Assembly: GCF_001921205.1 (NCBI RefSeq)
Contig: NZ_MSIE01000037.1
Location: forward strand, 1-64,000
Source: Actinophytocola xanthii
Lineage (GTDB): Bacteria; Actinomycetota; Actinomycetes; Mycobacteriales; Pseudonocardiaceae
Direction: 5' to 3'
Length of the DNA: 64,000 nucleotides
In this document: positions 16,258-25,672 of the stretch, one piece after another
Layout of the letters: each line of letters begins with the position of its first letter
Numbering within the stretch: the stretch's first letter is position 1
The notes under the pieces: generated by a model
Seen by the model: the letters and a program-made list of their open reading frames with translations, nothing else
Told to the model about the DNA's origin: nothing
The model's database searches: none
Program-made: the position numbers and the translations under genes

Positions 16258-17283
16258 ATGCGCGTTCTGCTGACCGGCCACAAAGGATACCTGGGTACCG
16301 TGATGGCCCCGGTTCTCCAGGACGCCGGGCACGAGGTGATCGGGCTGGACTCGGGGTTGTTCGGGCCCTGCGTGCTCGGCCCGGCGCCGGCCGACCCGCC
16401 CGGCCACGAGGTCGACCTGCGCGACGTCACCGCGGAACACCTGTCCGGTGTGGACGCGGTGGTGCATCTCGCCGCGCTGTCCAACGACCCGCTGGGAGCG
16501 CTCGCCCCCGAGCTCACCTACGACATCAACCACCACGCCTCGGTGCGGCTGGCCCGGCTGGCCCGTGACGCCGGTGTGGGTCGGTTCCTCTACGCCTCGA
16601 CCTGCTCGGTGTACGGCGCCGCCGGCGGTGACGGACTGGTCGGTGAGGACGCGCCGCTGCGGCCGGTCACCCCGTACGCGGAGTCGAAGGTTCGCGTCGA
16701 GGACGACCTGCACGAGCTGGCCGACGGCGACTTCACCCCGGTGTACCTCCGCAACGCGACGGCTTTCGGCTTCTCGCCCCGGTTGCGCGCGGACATCGTG
16801 CTCAACAACCTGGTCGGCCACGCGTACCTGTCCGGCGAGGTGCTGGTGCTCTCCGACGGCACGCCCTGGCGCCCCCTGGTGCACGCGAGGGACATCGCGA
16901 GTGCCTTCCTCGCCGCCCTGGAGGCACCCCGCGAGGCCGTGCACGACCGGGCCTTCAACATCGGGACCGAGCGTAACAACGTGACGGTCGCGGAGATCGC
17001 GACCGAGGTGGTCGAGGTGGTCCCGGGGGCACGGCTGCGGATCACCGGCGAGGCGGGGGCCGACCCCCGGTCCTACCGGGTCGACTTCTCCCGCTTCCGC
17101 GAGGCGGTTCCCGGCTTCGAGTGCGCCTGGACGGTCAAGGACGGCGCGGTCGAGCTCATCGAGGCCTACCAGCGACACGGTCTGACCCGGGAGGGCTTCG
17201 AACAGCGGTTCACCCGGCTCGCCTGGCTGCGTGAGCGGTCCGCCGGTGGGGACGTCGACGCCACCCTGCGGCACGCCCGGTGA
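16258..17283 (+). CDS. NAD-dependent sugar epimerase/dehydratase
   Basis: 341 residues of the extended SDR family. TGHKGYLG is the GxxGxxG NAD loop; STCSVYG and YAESK are the Ser/Tyr/Lys catalytic triad region (YxxxK). [22 protein letters not shown] is the substrate-binding part. The branch resembles SDRs found next to RfbF-like and PIG-L genes in polysaccharide clusters, so it probably works on the CDP-sugar made nearby. Whether it is a 4,6-dehydratase, epimerase or ketoreductase cannot be told from motifs alone. One base after the PIG-L stop. Confidence 0.85.
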   Translation: MRVLLTGHKGYLGTVMAPVLQDAGHEVIGLDSGLFGPCVLGPAPADPPGHEVDLRDVTAEHLSGVDAVVHLAALSNDPLGALAPELTYDINHHASVRLARLARDAGVGRFLYASTCSVYGAAGGDGLVGEDAPLRPVTPYAESKVRVEDDLHELADGDFTPVYLRNATAFGFSPRLRADIVLNNLVGHAYLSGEVLVLSDGTPWRPLVHARDIASAFLAALEAPREAVHDRAFNIGTERNNVTVAEIATEVVEVVPGARLRITGEAGADPRSYRVDFSRFREAVPGFECAWTVKDGAVELIEAYQRHGLTREGFEQRFTRLAWLRERSAGGDVDATLRHAR

Positions 17284-18548
17284 CGGGGGGCGCCGGGGCC
17301 GAGATGGACGCCCTCGTGCGACGGCTGTACCCGCTGTGCAGGAGCATCACCGGCGACGGTGTGCGCCAGACGCTCGCCGTCATCGACGACCTCATCCCGC
17401 TCACCGTGCACGAGGTGCCGACCGGAACCCAGGTTCTCGACTGGACCGTGCCGAAAGAATGGAACATCCGCGACGCCTACGTGGCCGACGCGACCGGCCG
17501 GCGTGTGATCGACTTCCGTGAGTCGAACCTGCACGTGGTCGGCTACAGCGTGCCGGTGCGGACCACGATGCCGCTCGCCGAGCTGCGTGAGCACCTGCAC
17601 ACGCTGCCCGACCAGCCCGACCTCGTCCCGTACCGCACCAGCTACTACCAGCCGACCTGGGGCTTCTGCCTCGCCCAGAACGTGCTGGACGCGCTGCCCG
17701 ACGGCGACTACGAGGTCGTCGTCGACTCGACGCTGGCCGACGGCTCGCTCACCTACGGCGAGCACGTGGTGCGCGGCCAGGTCGACCAGGAGGTGATCGT
17801 CAGCTGCCACGTCTGCCACCCCTCGCTGGCCAACGACAACCTGGCCGGTGTCGCGGTCGCAGTGCAGCTCGCCCGGTCGCTGGTGAACCCGTACTACACC
17901 TACCGCTTCATCTTCGCGCCCGGCACCATCGGCGCGATCACCTGGTTGGCGCGCAACGCCGCGGTGGTCGAGCAGGTGCGCCACGGCCTGGTGCTCGCGT
18001 GTGCCGGTGACCCGGGTCCGTTGACCTACAAGCGAAGCCGCCGGGGTGACGCCGAGATCGACCGGGTGCTGGCGCACGTCCTGCGGGACCGTCCACACGA
18101 GATGCGGGACTTCTCGCCCTACGGCTACGACGAGCGGCAGTACTGCTCGCCCGGCTACAACCTGGGCGTCGGCTCGCTCACCCGCACGCCCTACGCCGGC
18201 TACCCCGAGTACCACACCTCCGGCGACAACCCGGACTTCGTCTCGCCCGAGGCCATGGTGGACACCCTGGCCGTATGCCGGGAGGCGTTCGCGGTGCTCG
18301 ACCGGAACCGAACCTTCGTCAACCTCAGCCCGTACGGCGAGCCCCAACTCGGCCGGCGCGGCCTGTACGACTCGCTCGGCGGGCGCAGCGACGCCAAGGA
18401 CGCCCAGCTCGCGATGCTCTGGGTGCTCAACCTCTCCGACGGCTGGCACAGCCTGCTCGACATCGCCGAGCGAGCCGGGCTGCCGTTCACCGCCGTCGTC
18501 GCCGCCGCCGACGCCCTGCGCGCCGCCGACCTCCTGAAGGAGGCGTAG
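17280..18548 (+). CDS. DUF4910 / M28-like aminopeptidase-fold protein
   Basis: 422 residues, start GTG 17280 coupled by GTGA. The central domain shows [16 protein letters not shown] (His and Asp metal ligands as in M28 aminopeptidases), [16 protein letters not shown] and [11 protein letters not shown] (final His). The C-terminal ~80 residues look like a winged helix ([26 protein letters not shown]). These DUF4910/DUF2172 proteins recur in bacterial surface-sugar clusters, where they are suspected of hydrolysing or forming an amide on a sugar. Its role here is unproven; all apparent metal ligands are present. Confidence 0.75.
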   Translation: MTGGAGAEMDALVRRLYPLCRSITGDGVRQTLAVIDDLIPLTVHEVPTGTQVLDWTVPKEWNIRDAYVADATGRRVIDFRESNLHVVGYSVPVRTTMPLAELREHLHTLPDQPDLVPYRTSYYQPTWGFCLAQNVLDALPDGDYEVVVDSTLADGSLTYGEHVVRGQVDQEVIVSCHVCHPSLANDNLAGVAVAVQLARSLVNPYYTYRFIFAPGTIGAITWLARNAAVVEQVRHGLVLACAGDPGPLTYKRSRRGDAEIDRVLAHVLRDRPHEMRDFSPYGYDERQYCSPGYNLGVGSLTRTPYAGYPEYHTSGDNPDFVSPEAMVDTLAVCREAFAVLDRNRTFVNLSPYGEPQLGRRGLYDSLGGRSDAKDAQLAMLWVLNLSDGWHSLLDIAERAGLPFTAVVAAADALRAADLLKEA

Positions 18549-18553
18549 CGGAC

Positions 18554-19831
18554 GTGGGTATCAGGGGAATCCTCGGTCGGCTCAGCTGGGGGCTGGGCGA
18601 CCAGGCCGTGTCGAGCATGACGAACTTCCTGGTCGGCGTGGTCGTGGCGCGCGAGCTCGGGGTGACCGGGTTCGGCATCTTCAGCCTCGCCTGGGTCACC
18701 TACGGCGTCGTGCTCAACGTCTCCCGCGGGCTGGCGACCGACCCGCTGATGGTCCGGTTCTCCGCGGTCGCGCCGGACCGCTGGCGGGCCGCGACGACCA
18801 GCGCGACCGGTACCGCGGTCGCGGTCGGCCTGGCGTTCGGCGCGCTCAGCGTTGCCGTCGGGATGACGCTGGGCGGGTCGCTGGGTGCCGCGTTCGTCGC
18901 GCTCGGCGTCGTCGTGCCCGGGATGCTGCTCCAGGACAGCTGGCGGTACGCGTTCTTCGCGGCGGGGCAGGGCCACAAGGCGTTCGTCAACGACCTGGTG
19001 TGGGCCGCGGGCATGGTGCCGGCGCTGCTGCTGGCGGCGGGCAACGACACGGTGTGGGTCTTCGTGCTCGCCTGGGGCGGGGCCTCGGTGCTCGCCGCCG
19101 GCTGCGGCTGGCTGCAGAGCGGGATCACCCCGCGCCTGGACGGGGTCGGCGAGTGGCTGCGCCGGCACAAGGAGCTGGGCAGCCGCTACCTGATGGAGAA
19201 CGTCAGCAACTCCGGTGCCTCCCAGCTGCGCATGTACGGCGTCGGCGGAATCGTGGGGCTGTCCGCGGTCGGCGCGATCCGCGGTGCGGAGCTGCTGCTC
19301 GGTCCGTTCCTCGCGCTGCTCATGGGCCTGAGCCTGGTCGCGGTGCCGGAGGCGAGCAGGGTGCTGCGCCACGCCCCGCACCGCCTGGCGCGGTTCTGCC
19401 TGGTGCTGGGCGGGGGGCAGGCCGTCGCGGCCGCGCTCTGGGGCCTGGCGCTGCTGTTCGCCGTGCCGGACTCGGTCGGCCGGCTCGTGCTGGACGACGT
19501 GTGGGGCCCGGCCTCCCAGCTGATCCTGCCGGTCGCGCTGTCGGTCACCGGTGCCGGCGTTGTCGCCGGCGCCGCAGCCGGCCTGCGTGCGCTCGGCGCC
19601 GCGAGCCGCAGCCTGCGGGCCCAGCTGTTCGCCTCCGCCGGCTACCTCGGCGGCGGCCTGGCCGGCGCCTGGTTGGCCGGTGCCCTCGGCGCGACCTGGG
19701 GCTCGACCATCGCCATGTGGTGCGGCGCCGTCGTGTGGTGGCTCCAGCTGCGGGCGGCGCTGCGCGAGCACGCCGCCACGGCCGAGCCGAAGACCGAGGA
19801 GTTCGCCGCCATCGAGATGAGGACGACATGA
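18554..19831 (+). CDS. Wzx-like polysaccharide flippase (MATE/MOP family)
   Basis: 425 residues, almost entirely hydrophobic, with about 12 predicted transmembrane helices and short polar loops. The N-end (GDQAVSSMTNFLVGVVVARELGVTGFGIFSLAW) is characteristic of Wzx/RfbX flippases that move undecaprenyl-linked repeat units across the membrane. Start GTG 18554 is 5 bp after the DUF4910 stop. Together with the initiating transferase and the Wzy-like protein of the right arm it makes a Wzx/Wzy-dependent pathway. Confidence 0.88.
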   Translation: MGIRGILGRLSWGLGDQAVSSMTNFLVGVVVARELGVTGFGIFSLAWVTYGVVLNVSRGLATDPLMVRFSAVAPDRWRAATTSATGTAVAVGLAFGALSVAVGMTLGGSLGAAFVALGVVVPGMLLQDSWRYAFFAAGQGHKAFVNDLVWAAGMVPALLLAAGNDTVWVFVLAWGGASVLAAGCGWLQSGITPRLDGVGEWLRRHKELGSRYLMENVSNSGASQLRMYGVGGIVGLSAVGAIRGAELLLGPFLALLMGLSLVAVPEASRVLRHAPHRLARFCLVLGGGQAVAAALWGLALLFAVPDSVGRLVLDDVWGPASQLILPVALSVTGAGVVAGAAAGLRALGAASRSLRAQLFASAGYLGGGLAGAWLAGALGATWGSTIAMWCGAVVWWLQLRAALREHAATAEPKTEEFAAIEMRTT

Positions 19832-20766
19832 CCACCGTGCCCCGGTTGAGCATCGGCCTGCCCGTCTACAACGGCGAGGAGTACCTCGCGGAGTCCCTCG
19901 AGGCGTTGCTCGGACAGTCCTACGAGGACTTCGAGCTGATCATCACCGACAACGCCTCCACCGACGGCACCGAGGAGATCTGCCGCCGGTATGCGGCACG
20001 GGACTCCCGCATCAGCTACCACCGGCTGCCGGTCAACATCGGCGCGGCGCCCAACCACAACCACGTGCTCACGCTGGCCAGGGGCGAGCTGTTCAAGTGG
20101 GCCTCGCACGACGACCTCTACGGGCGGGACCTGCTGGCGGTGTGCGTCGAGGCGCTCGACGCACACCCGGAGGTGGTGCTGGCGCACACGTGGAACGCCA
20201 CGATCGACAGCTCGGGTCGGGTCATCGCGCCGTTCGACTACCGGATGCCGACCGACTCGCCGTCCCCGTCAGAACGCTTCGCCGGCCTGCTGTTCGCCTC
20301 CGGCGGCGACGACTTCTACGGCGTGATGCGTACCGACGTGCTGCGCCGGGTGCGGCCGCACGACAGCTACCACCACGCCGACCGGACCTTCGTCGCCGAG
20401 ATCGCCATGCACGGCCCGTTCCATCAGGTGCCCGAGCTGCTCTACTTCCGCCGCGACCACCCGACGCGCGCCGAGCGCGCCCACCCGTCGGTGCGCAGCC
20501 GCTGCGCCAACCTGGACCCTCGGCGCGCCGACCGGCTGCGCCACCCCGTGGTCCGGCTGCTCGGCGAGTACGTCCTGGGGTTCGTGGGCCTGGTCCACCG
20601 GGCGCCGATCAGCGCCGTCGAGAAGCGCCGGTGCTACCGGCACCTCGCCCGCTGGTTCGCCACCCGGGCGAGGGCCGGTGTCGGCGCGTCCAACGAGCCG
20701 CAGGGTGTCGCGCCGACGACCCAGGTGCTGACGATCGACGGCATCGTGCCCGGGAGGGTGTCGTGA
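19828..20766 (+). CDS. Family 2 glycosyltransferase
   Basis: 312 residues. LSIGLPVYNGEEYLAESLEALLGQS and ITDNASTDGTEEIC are the GT-A nucleotide-sugar-binding signatures; WASHDDLY provides the metal-binding acidic motif, and a later acidic residue (HADRTFVAEIA) may be the base. No transmembrane segments, so it acts at the inner membrane face. It adds one sugar to the lipid-linked repeat; the sugar is unknown. Start ATG overlaps the flippase stop. Confidence 0.88.
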   Translation: MTTVPRLSIGLPVYNGEEYLAESLEALLGQSYEDFELIITDNASTDGTEEICRRYAARDSRISYHRLPVNIGAAPNHNHVLTLARGELFKWASHDDLYGRDLLAVCVEALDAHPEVVLAHTWNATIDSSGRVIAPFDYRMPTDSPSPSERFAGLLFASGGDDFYGVMRTDVLRRVRPHDSYHHADRTFVAEIAMHGPFHQVPELLYFRRDHPTRAERAHPSVRSRCANLDPRRADRLRHPVVRLLGEYVLGFVGLVHRAPISAVEKRRCYRHLARWFATRARAGVGASNEPQGVAPTTQVLTIDGIVPGRVS

Positions 20767-21980
20767 GGATCGGACTGTTCGGGATGTTCGGCGGGGGGAA
20801 CCTCGGCAACGACGGGTGTCTGGAGGCGGTGGTCGCCTACCTGCGCGAGCGCCACCCGGACGCCGAGCTCGCCTGTCTGTGCTCCGGGCCCGAGGTCGTC
20901 TCGGCCAGGTTCGGGATCCGGGCCACCCCGCTGTACTGGTACTCCGAGCGGGAGCGGCGGCCGGTCCTGCCGGTTCGGGTCGGGCTCAAGGCGGTCGGCA
21001 AGGTCCGGGATGCCCTGCGCCTGGTGCGTTGGGTGCGCCGTCAGGACGTCGTGCTCGTGCCGGGGACCGGGATCCTGGAGAACACTCTTCCGCTTCGGCC
21101 GTGGGGCTTTCCCTTCTCCGTCTTCCTGCTCGGCCTGTCCGGCCGTCTCGCCGGGACGAAGGTCGCCATGATCAACGTCGGAGCGAACACCGTCGAGCAG
21201 CGGTCGCTGCGGTCGCTGTTCCGCTGGGCCGCGCGGCTCGTGCACTACCGGTCGTTCCGCGACCAGCTCTCCCGGGACGCGGTGTTGGCGATGGGCGTCG
21301 GTGGGGCCGACGAGGTGTACCCGGACCTGGCGTTCGCGTTGCCGGTCCCACCGGCGGAGGCCGAGCCGGGAACCGTCGGCGTGGGGTTGATGGACTTCCA
21401 CGGCGGGACCGGCGAACGGCACCGGGCCGAGGACATCCACACGTCCTATGTAGAGGGGATGAAGCAGCTCGTGCGGCGGCTGCTCGCCGAGGGCCGCCGG
21501 GTGCGGTTGCTCACCGGTGACGAGCCGGACCAGGGGGTCGTCGCGGAGATCGTCGAGGACGTGCGTGCCCGGTCCGACCTCGACCCGTCGGCCCTGGTCT
21601 TCGAGCCGGTGGCGACGGTGGGCGAGCTGATGGCGCAGATCGCGGGGCTCGACGCGGTTGTCGCGACCCGCTACCACAACGTTCTCTGTTCGCTCAAGCT
21701 GGCGAAGCCCACCGTGGCGGTCTGCTACTCGGCCAAGGGCGAGCGGCTGATGGCCGAGATGGGGCTGGGCGAGTACTGCCAGGACGCCCGCGCTGTGGAC
21801 GTGGACCTGCTGGTCGAGCAGCTGCACGAGGTGGAGCGGCGGGCGGAGCGGATCCGGCCGGTGCTCGCCGAGCGGGCGGCCGTCAACGCCGCGGCGCTCG
21901 ACCACCAGTACGAGGTGCTGTCCTCGACGCTGCTCGGTGCCCCGGTACCGGCGGCCGCCCCCGCCGGGAGGGCCTCGTGA
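20763..21980 (+). CDS. Polysaccharide pyruvyl transferase family protein
   Basis: 405 residues. MFGGGNLGNDGCLEAVV at the N-end and VATRYHNVLCSLKLAKPTVAVCYSAK near the C-end are the two conserved blocks of the PS_pyruv_trans family (CsaB/WcaK-like). Such enzymes transfer pyruvate from phosphoenolpyruvate to a sugar as a ketal, giving the polymer negative charge. Coupled at both ends by GTGA junctions, so certainly part of the operon. Some members have other activities, so the exact reaction is inferred. Confidence 0.85.
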   Translation: MRIGLFGMFGGGNLGNDGCLEAVVAYLRERHPDAELACLCSGPEVVSARFGIRATPLYWYSERERRPVLPVRVGLKAVGKVRDALRLVRWVRRQDVVLVPGTGILENTLPLRPWGFPFSVFLLGLSGRLAGTKVAMINVGANTVEQRSLRSLFRWAARLVHYRSFRDQLSRDAVLAMGVGGADEVYPDLAFALPVPPAEAEPGTVGVGLMDFHGGTGERHRAEDIHTSYVEGMKQLVRRLLAEGRRVRLLTGDEPDQGVVAEIVEDVRARSDLDPSALVFEPVATVGELMAQIAGLDAVVATRYHNVLCSLKLAKPTVAVCYSAKGERLMAEMGLGEYCQDARAVDVDLLVEQLHEVERRAERIRPVLAERAAVNAAALDHQYEVLSSTLLGAPVPAAAPAGRAS

Positions 21981-22522
21981 AGGCCCGCCCGGTGCCGGAG
22001 ATCGCCGGCGCGTTCCTGTTCGAGCCGACCCCGCACGCCGACGAGCGCGGGTTCTTCTCCCGGACGTTCGACCACGACGTCGTCGCATCGGTCGGCATCG
22101 ACCCGGACGGGTTCGTCCAGGACAGCCTCTCCCGCTCGCGTCGCGGCGTGCTGCGCGGGATGCACCTGCGCTCGGGCCGGGGCGAGGCCAAGCTCGTCCG
22201 CTGCTCCTACGGACAGGTCTTCGACGTGGTGGTGGACCTGCGGCCGGACTCCCCGACCTACCTCAACCAGGGGCACTTCACGTTGTCCGGCGACACCCAG
22301 GTGACGCTGTACGTGCCGGCCGGCTGTGCGCACGGGTTCCAGGCGCTGACCGACCCGGCCGACGTGTCCTACCGCATCGACCGCGCGCACGACCCGTCCG
22401 AGGACGTGTCGATCGCGTTCGACGACCCGGAGCTCGCCATCCCGTGGCCGTTACCCGTGGCGCTGATGTCCGAACGGGACAAACGAGCGCCCTCGCTGCA
22501 GGCCGCGTTGGAAGGGATTTAG
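21977..22522 (+). CDS. dTDP-4-dehydrorhamnose 3,5-epimerase family protein (RmlC/RfbC-like)
   Basis: 181 residues, the usual length. GVLRGMHLRSGRGEAKLVRC holds the catalytic His and Lys, FDVVVDLRPDSPTY the conserved strand, and VPAGCAHGFQAL the second His block. It epimerises a 4-keto-6-deoxy sugar nucleotide at C3 and/or C5. A glucose-1-phosphate thymidylyltransferase (RmlA) and dehydratase (RmlB) are not in the window. Codon 159 is TTA (22451-22453), a rare Leu codon here. Confidence 0.88.
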   Translation: MKARPVPEIAGAFLFEPTPHADERGFFSRTFDHDVVASVGIDPDGFVQDSLSRSRRGVLRGMHLRSGRGEAKLVRCSYGQVFDVVVDLRPDSPTYLNQGHFTLSGDTQVTLYVPAGCAHGFQALTDPADVSYRIDRAHDPSEDVSIAFDDPELAIPWPLPVALMSERDKRAPSLQAALEGI

Positions 22523-22527
22523 GGCCA

Positions 22528-23838
22528 GTGGATTTCACGAACTCCCGCGAGGCGAACAAGCGCCTGCACGACCTGGTGCCCGGCGGGGCGCACACCTACG
22601 CCAAGGGCGAGGACCAGTACCCCGAGGGCATGGCGCCGGTGATCTCGCACGGCCGCGGTGCACACGTCTGGGACGTCGACGGGCACGGCTACATCGAGTA
22701 CGGCTCCGGGCTGCGTTCGGTCAGCCTCGGCCACGCCCACCCCCGAGTGACCGAGGCCGTGCGTGCCCAGCTCGAGCTGGGGTCGAACTTCGTCCGGCCC
22801 GGGGTGATCGAGCTGGAGGCCGCGCAGCGCTTCCTGGCCACCGTGCCGACCGCGGAGATGGTCAAGTTCGCCAAGAACGGCTCGGACGCGACCACCGCCG
22901 CGATCCGGCTCGCCCGGGCCGCGACCGGCCGGTCGATGGTCGCGATCTGCCGCGACCAGCCGTTCTTCTCCACCGACGACTGGTTCATCGCCACGACGGC
23001 CATGGCCGCCGGCATCCCCTCGGCCGTCGCCGAGCTGACGGTGACCTTTCCCTACGGCGACCTGACGGCGCTGGAGAACCTGTTCGCCCTGCACGACGGG
23101 CGGATCGCCTGTGTCGTGTTGGAGGCCGCGACCCAGGCTGACCCGCCGCCCGGGTACCTGCGCGGCCTGCGCGAGCTGTGCACCCGGCACGGCGTCGTGC
23201 TGGTGTTCGACGAGATGATCACCGGCTTCCGCTGGTCGGAGTCCGGCGCGCAGGGCGTGTACGGCGTGACGCCCGACCTTTCCACCTTCGGCAAGGCGCT
23301 GGGCAACGGGTTCGCCGTCTCCGCACTCGCCGGAACCCGCGAGCTGATGGAGCTCGGCGGCCTGCGGGACAGCCGCGAGCGGGTGTTCCTGCTGTCGACG
23401 ACGCACGGTGCCGAGGCGCCGGGGCTCGCCGCGGCGATGGCGGTCATGGAGACCTACGTCGAGGAGGGCATCGCCGAACGGCTGCACGCGCTCGGCGCAC
23501 GCCTCGCCGCCGGGGTGCGCGCGGTGGCCGCGACCGCCGGCGTCGCCGAGCACGTGGTGGTGCGGGGCCGGGACAGCAACCTCGTGTTCGCCACGCTCGA
23601 CAACCAGGGCAGGCCCTCCCAGGAGTACCGGACGCTGTTCCTGCGCCAGCTGCTGTCCGGCAGCGTGCTCGCCCCGTCGTTCGTGGTGAGCAGCGCACTG
23701 TCCGAATCGGACATCGACCGCACGGTCGAGGTGGTCGCCAGGGCCTGTGCGGTGTACCGGCGCGCACTCGACGCGGACGACCCGACGCCGTGGATGGGCG
23801 GCCGCGCGGTCCGTCCGGTGTTCCGACGCTTCGCCTGA
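22528..23838 (+). CDS. Class III PLP aminotransferase, glutamate-1-semialdehyde aminomutase-like
   Basis: 436 residues, GTG 22528. Motifs: NGSDATTAAIRLARA, VFDEMITGFR (Asp contacting PLP), and STFGKALGNGFAVSAL with the PLP-binding Lys. Close in sequence to HemL but lying in a sugar operon 5 bp after an epimerase gene, so the likely substrate is a keto-sugar or related intermediate rather than a heme precursor. HemL-like paralogs in surface polysaccharide loci are common; substrate not deducible. Confidence 0.82.
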   Translation: MDFTNSREANKRLHDLVPGGAHTYAKGEDQYPEGMAPVISHGRGAHVWDVDGHGYIEYGSGLRSVSLGHAHPRVTEAVRAQLELGSNFVRPGVIELEAAQRFLATVPTAEMVKFAKNGSDATTAAIRLARAATGRSMVAICRDQPFFSTDDWFIATTAMAAGIPSAVAELTVTFPYGDLTALENLFALHDGRIACVVLEAATQADPPPGYLRGLRELCTRHGVVLVFDEMITGFRWSESGAQGVYGVTPDLSTFGKALGNGFAVSALAGTRELMELGGLRDSRERVFLLSTTHGAEAPGLAAAMAVMETYVEEGIAERLHALGARLAAGVRAVAATAGVAEHVVVRGRDSNLVFATLDNQGRPSQEYRTLFLRQLLSGSVLAPSFVVSSALSESDIDRTVEVVARACAVYRRALDADDPTPWMGGRAVRPVFRRFA

Positions 23839-23847
23839 GGAGTGACG

Positions 23848-24645
23848 ATGGACGTTCGTAGCCGAGTCCGGCAGGCCGGCGGTCAGGTCGAGGAGCTCCT
23901 GCAGCGGACCCTCAGCCGGGTCGGGATGAGCCAGCCGGAGACGACGATCTCCGCGGACGCGCAGGACTACTGGTCCGACGCCGGCGGTGCGCGCTGGAAG
24001 GCCAACTCGCACTGGCGCGACGCCTCGGTGTTCGACGGGAGCGACCTCTGGTCCCGGATCGGCCGGCGCCACCTGGAGATGTTCCAGCGCGGCGCCCGGC
24101 TGACCGGGTTCGACCGGCCGTGGGGGCGGGTCGTGGAGTGGGGCTGCGGGGGCGGTGCCAACGCGGTGCACTTCGCCGAGGCCGCCACCGAGTTCGTCGG
24201 TGTGGACGTGTCGGCCGAGAGCCTCGAGGAGTGCGGTCGGCAGGTGGCAGCACACTGCGACACCCCGTACCGGCCGGTGCTGGTCGAGGTGGCCGACCCC
24301 GAGCGCGCCGTGGACGAGATCGGTCCCTGCGACGTCTTCCTCTGCTGCTACGTCTTCGAGCTGCTGCCAACGCCGGAGTACGGCGAGCGGTTGCTGCGGG
24401 TGGCCCAGCGGTTGTTGAAGCCGGGCGGTCTGGCCCTGATCCAGGTGAAGTACCACGACGGGGGCTTCTGGACGCGCTCCCGCCGGCGTGCCTACCGGAC
24501 CGGGGTCGCCGGCATGACCAGTTACGGGATCGCCGAGTTCTGGGAGCTGGTCACGAAGTCGGGCCTGCGACCGGAGTCGGTCCAGCTCGTGCCGAAGGAC
24601 GAGCTGGACGAGCGCTACGCCTACTTCGTGGTCTCCCGGCCCTGA
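23848..24645 (+). CDS. SAM-dependent methyltransferase
   Basis: 265 residues. VVEWGCGGGANAVHF is motif I of class I methyltransferases, FVGVDVS motif II, and CDVFLCCYVFELL the post-II acceptor site. A C-terminal block KYHDGGFWTRSRRRAY is shared with some sugar O-methyltransferases. ATG 23848 is preferred because GGAG precedes it; GTG 23842 is too close. Last gene of the left arm; its end overlaps the convergent PAP2 gene by 25 bp. Confidence 0.82.
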   Translation: MDVRSRVRQAGGQVEELLQRTLSRVGMSQPETTISADAQDYWSDAGGARWKANSHWRDASVFDGSDLWSRIGRRHLEMFQRGARLTGFDRPWGRVVEWGCGGGANAVHFAEAATEFVGVDVSAESLEECGRQVAAHCDTPYRPVLVEVADPERAVDEIGPCDVFLCCYVFELLPTPEYGERLLRVAQRLLKPGGLALIQVKYHDGGFWTRSRRRAYRTGVAGMTSYGIAEFWELVTKSGLRPESVQLVPKDELDERYAYFVVSRP

Positions 24646-25307
24646 GCGCGGTCGGCCACCCGGTCGATGGCGTGGCCGACGGCCGGGACGACCGCGACCG
24701 CGGTGGCGAAGCCGCCGATGGTGTCGGTCGGGTAGTGGGCGTTGAGCAGTACCTGGGCAAAGGCCATCACCACGGCCGCGGTGAGCGTCACCGCGGCGAC
24801 GAGCGCGGTGGCGGGGGTGGCGCGCAGCCGTCTGCGCTGAACCAGCACCAGCATGGCGACGAGGGCGAACGCGGTGGCGGTAGCCGTGTGGCCGCTGGGA
24901 AACGCGAAGAACCCGTTGTTGATGTCCCTGCCCACAACGGGTTTCAGGCCGGTGGTGATCGCGATGCTCGTACCGGTGCCGAGCACGGTCAGCAGAGCGG
25001 CCCTGCGGTGGCCGAGCCGGAGGAACACCAGCGTCAGCGTGCCGAGCACGAGCGCGCCGCCGACCGGTTCCGCGGTGTAGTCGACGACCAGGGCGATCTG
25101 GCGCCAGGGCGCGTGCAGCTCCATCAGCGGGGAGCGGATCCAGGCGTCGAAGGCGGTGCCGCTGGTCTGGCCGGCGAACAGCACCCCGAGCACCACCAGG
25201 GCCACCGCCCCGCACACGGCCGCTACAGCCAGTGGTGTTCGGACCGCGGTGGGGAGTGCCGGCGGGGCCGGCCTCGCGGTGTTCTCGGTTCTCGGATCGA
25301 TTCGCAC
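24621..25307 (-). CDS. PAP2-superfamily membrane phosphatase (degenerate motifs)
   Basis: 228 residues, about five hydrophobic helices. PSGHT is intact and AHYPTD supplies the catalytic His and Asp of motif 3. However KPVVGRD lacks the usual RP of motif 1, and the SR pair that begins motif 3 is replaced by AQ. Intact relatives recycle undecaprenyl pyrophosphate, which would suit a lipid-linked polymer pathway; with these losses activity may be weak or altered. Start GTG 25307. It separates the left arm from the lasso genes. Confidence 0.75.
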   Translation of the reverse strand: MRIDPRTENTARPAPPALPTAVRTPLAVAAVCGAVALVVLGVLFAGQTSGTAFDAWIRSPLMELHAPWRQIALVVDYTAEPVGGALVLGTLTLVFLRLGHRRAALLTVLGTGTSIAITTGLKPVVGRDINNGFFAFPSGHTATATAFALVAMLVLVQRRRLRATPATALVAAVTLTAAVVMAFAQVLLNAHYPTDTIGGFATAVAVVPAVGHAIDRVADRAQGRETTK

Positions 25308-25420
25308 ACAAGGAGAATCGCTGTCATGGTCACAGTTGTTTCGCGGTCGGCCCCGGCCGGTAACGCTCCGTGGTTCACCGGCGAATCCACTATGGACGTG
25401 GTCCGCGAAAGGAACGCCCC

Positions 25421-25672
25421 ATGCGCCTGCGATCGAACGACATCTCGGCCCGCACCGTCGGTGACGAGACCATCATCCTGAGCCTGTCGGACTCCCAGTA
25501 CTTCTCGGTCACGGGAATCGGGACCCGGATCTTCGAGCTGCTCGGTGAGGAGCACTCGGCCGACGAGCTGGTCGAGCGGATCGTGGGCGAGTACGAGGTG
25601 GACGAGGAGGTCGCCCGCCGCGACGTCGAGGCGTTCGTCGGCCGGCTGCGGGAAGCGCGGCTGCTCCGGTGA
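25421..25672 (+). CDS. Lasso peptide RRE protein (B1, PqqD-like)
   Basis: 84 residues, the usual length for a discrete B1. It binds the leader of the lasso precursor and hands it to the protease. SLSDSQYFSVTGIGTRIFELL is the PqqD/RRE beta-hairpin plus helix; the C-end (DEEVARRDVEAFVGRLREARLL) is the third helix. ATG 25421 has AAAGGAA upstream; an earlier GTG at 25370 would add an unlikely Arg-rich N-end. Its stop overlaps the B2 start (GTGA), coupling the partner proteins. Confidence 0.9.
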   Translation: MRLRSNDISARTVGDETIILSLSDSQYFSVTGIGTRIFELLGEEHSADELVERIVGEYEVDEEVARRDVEAFVGRLREARLLR

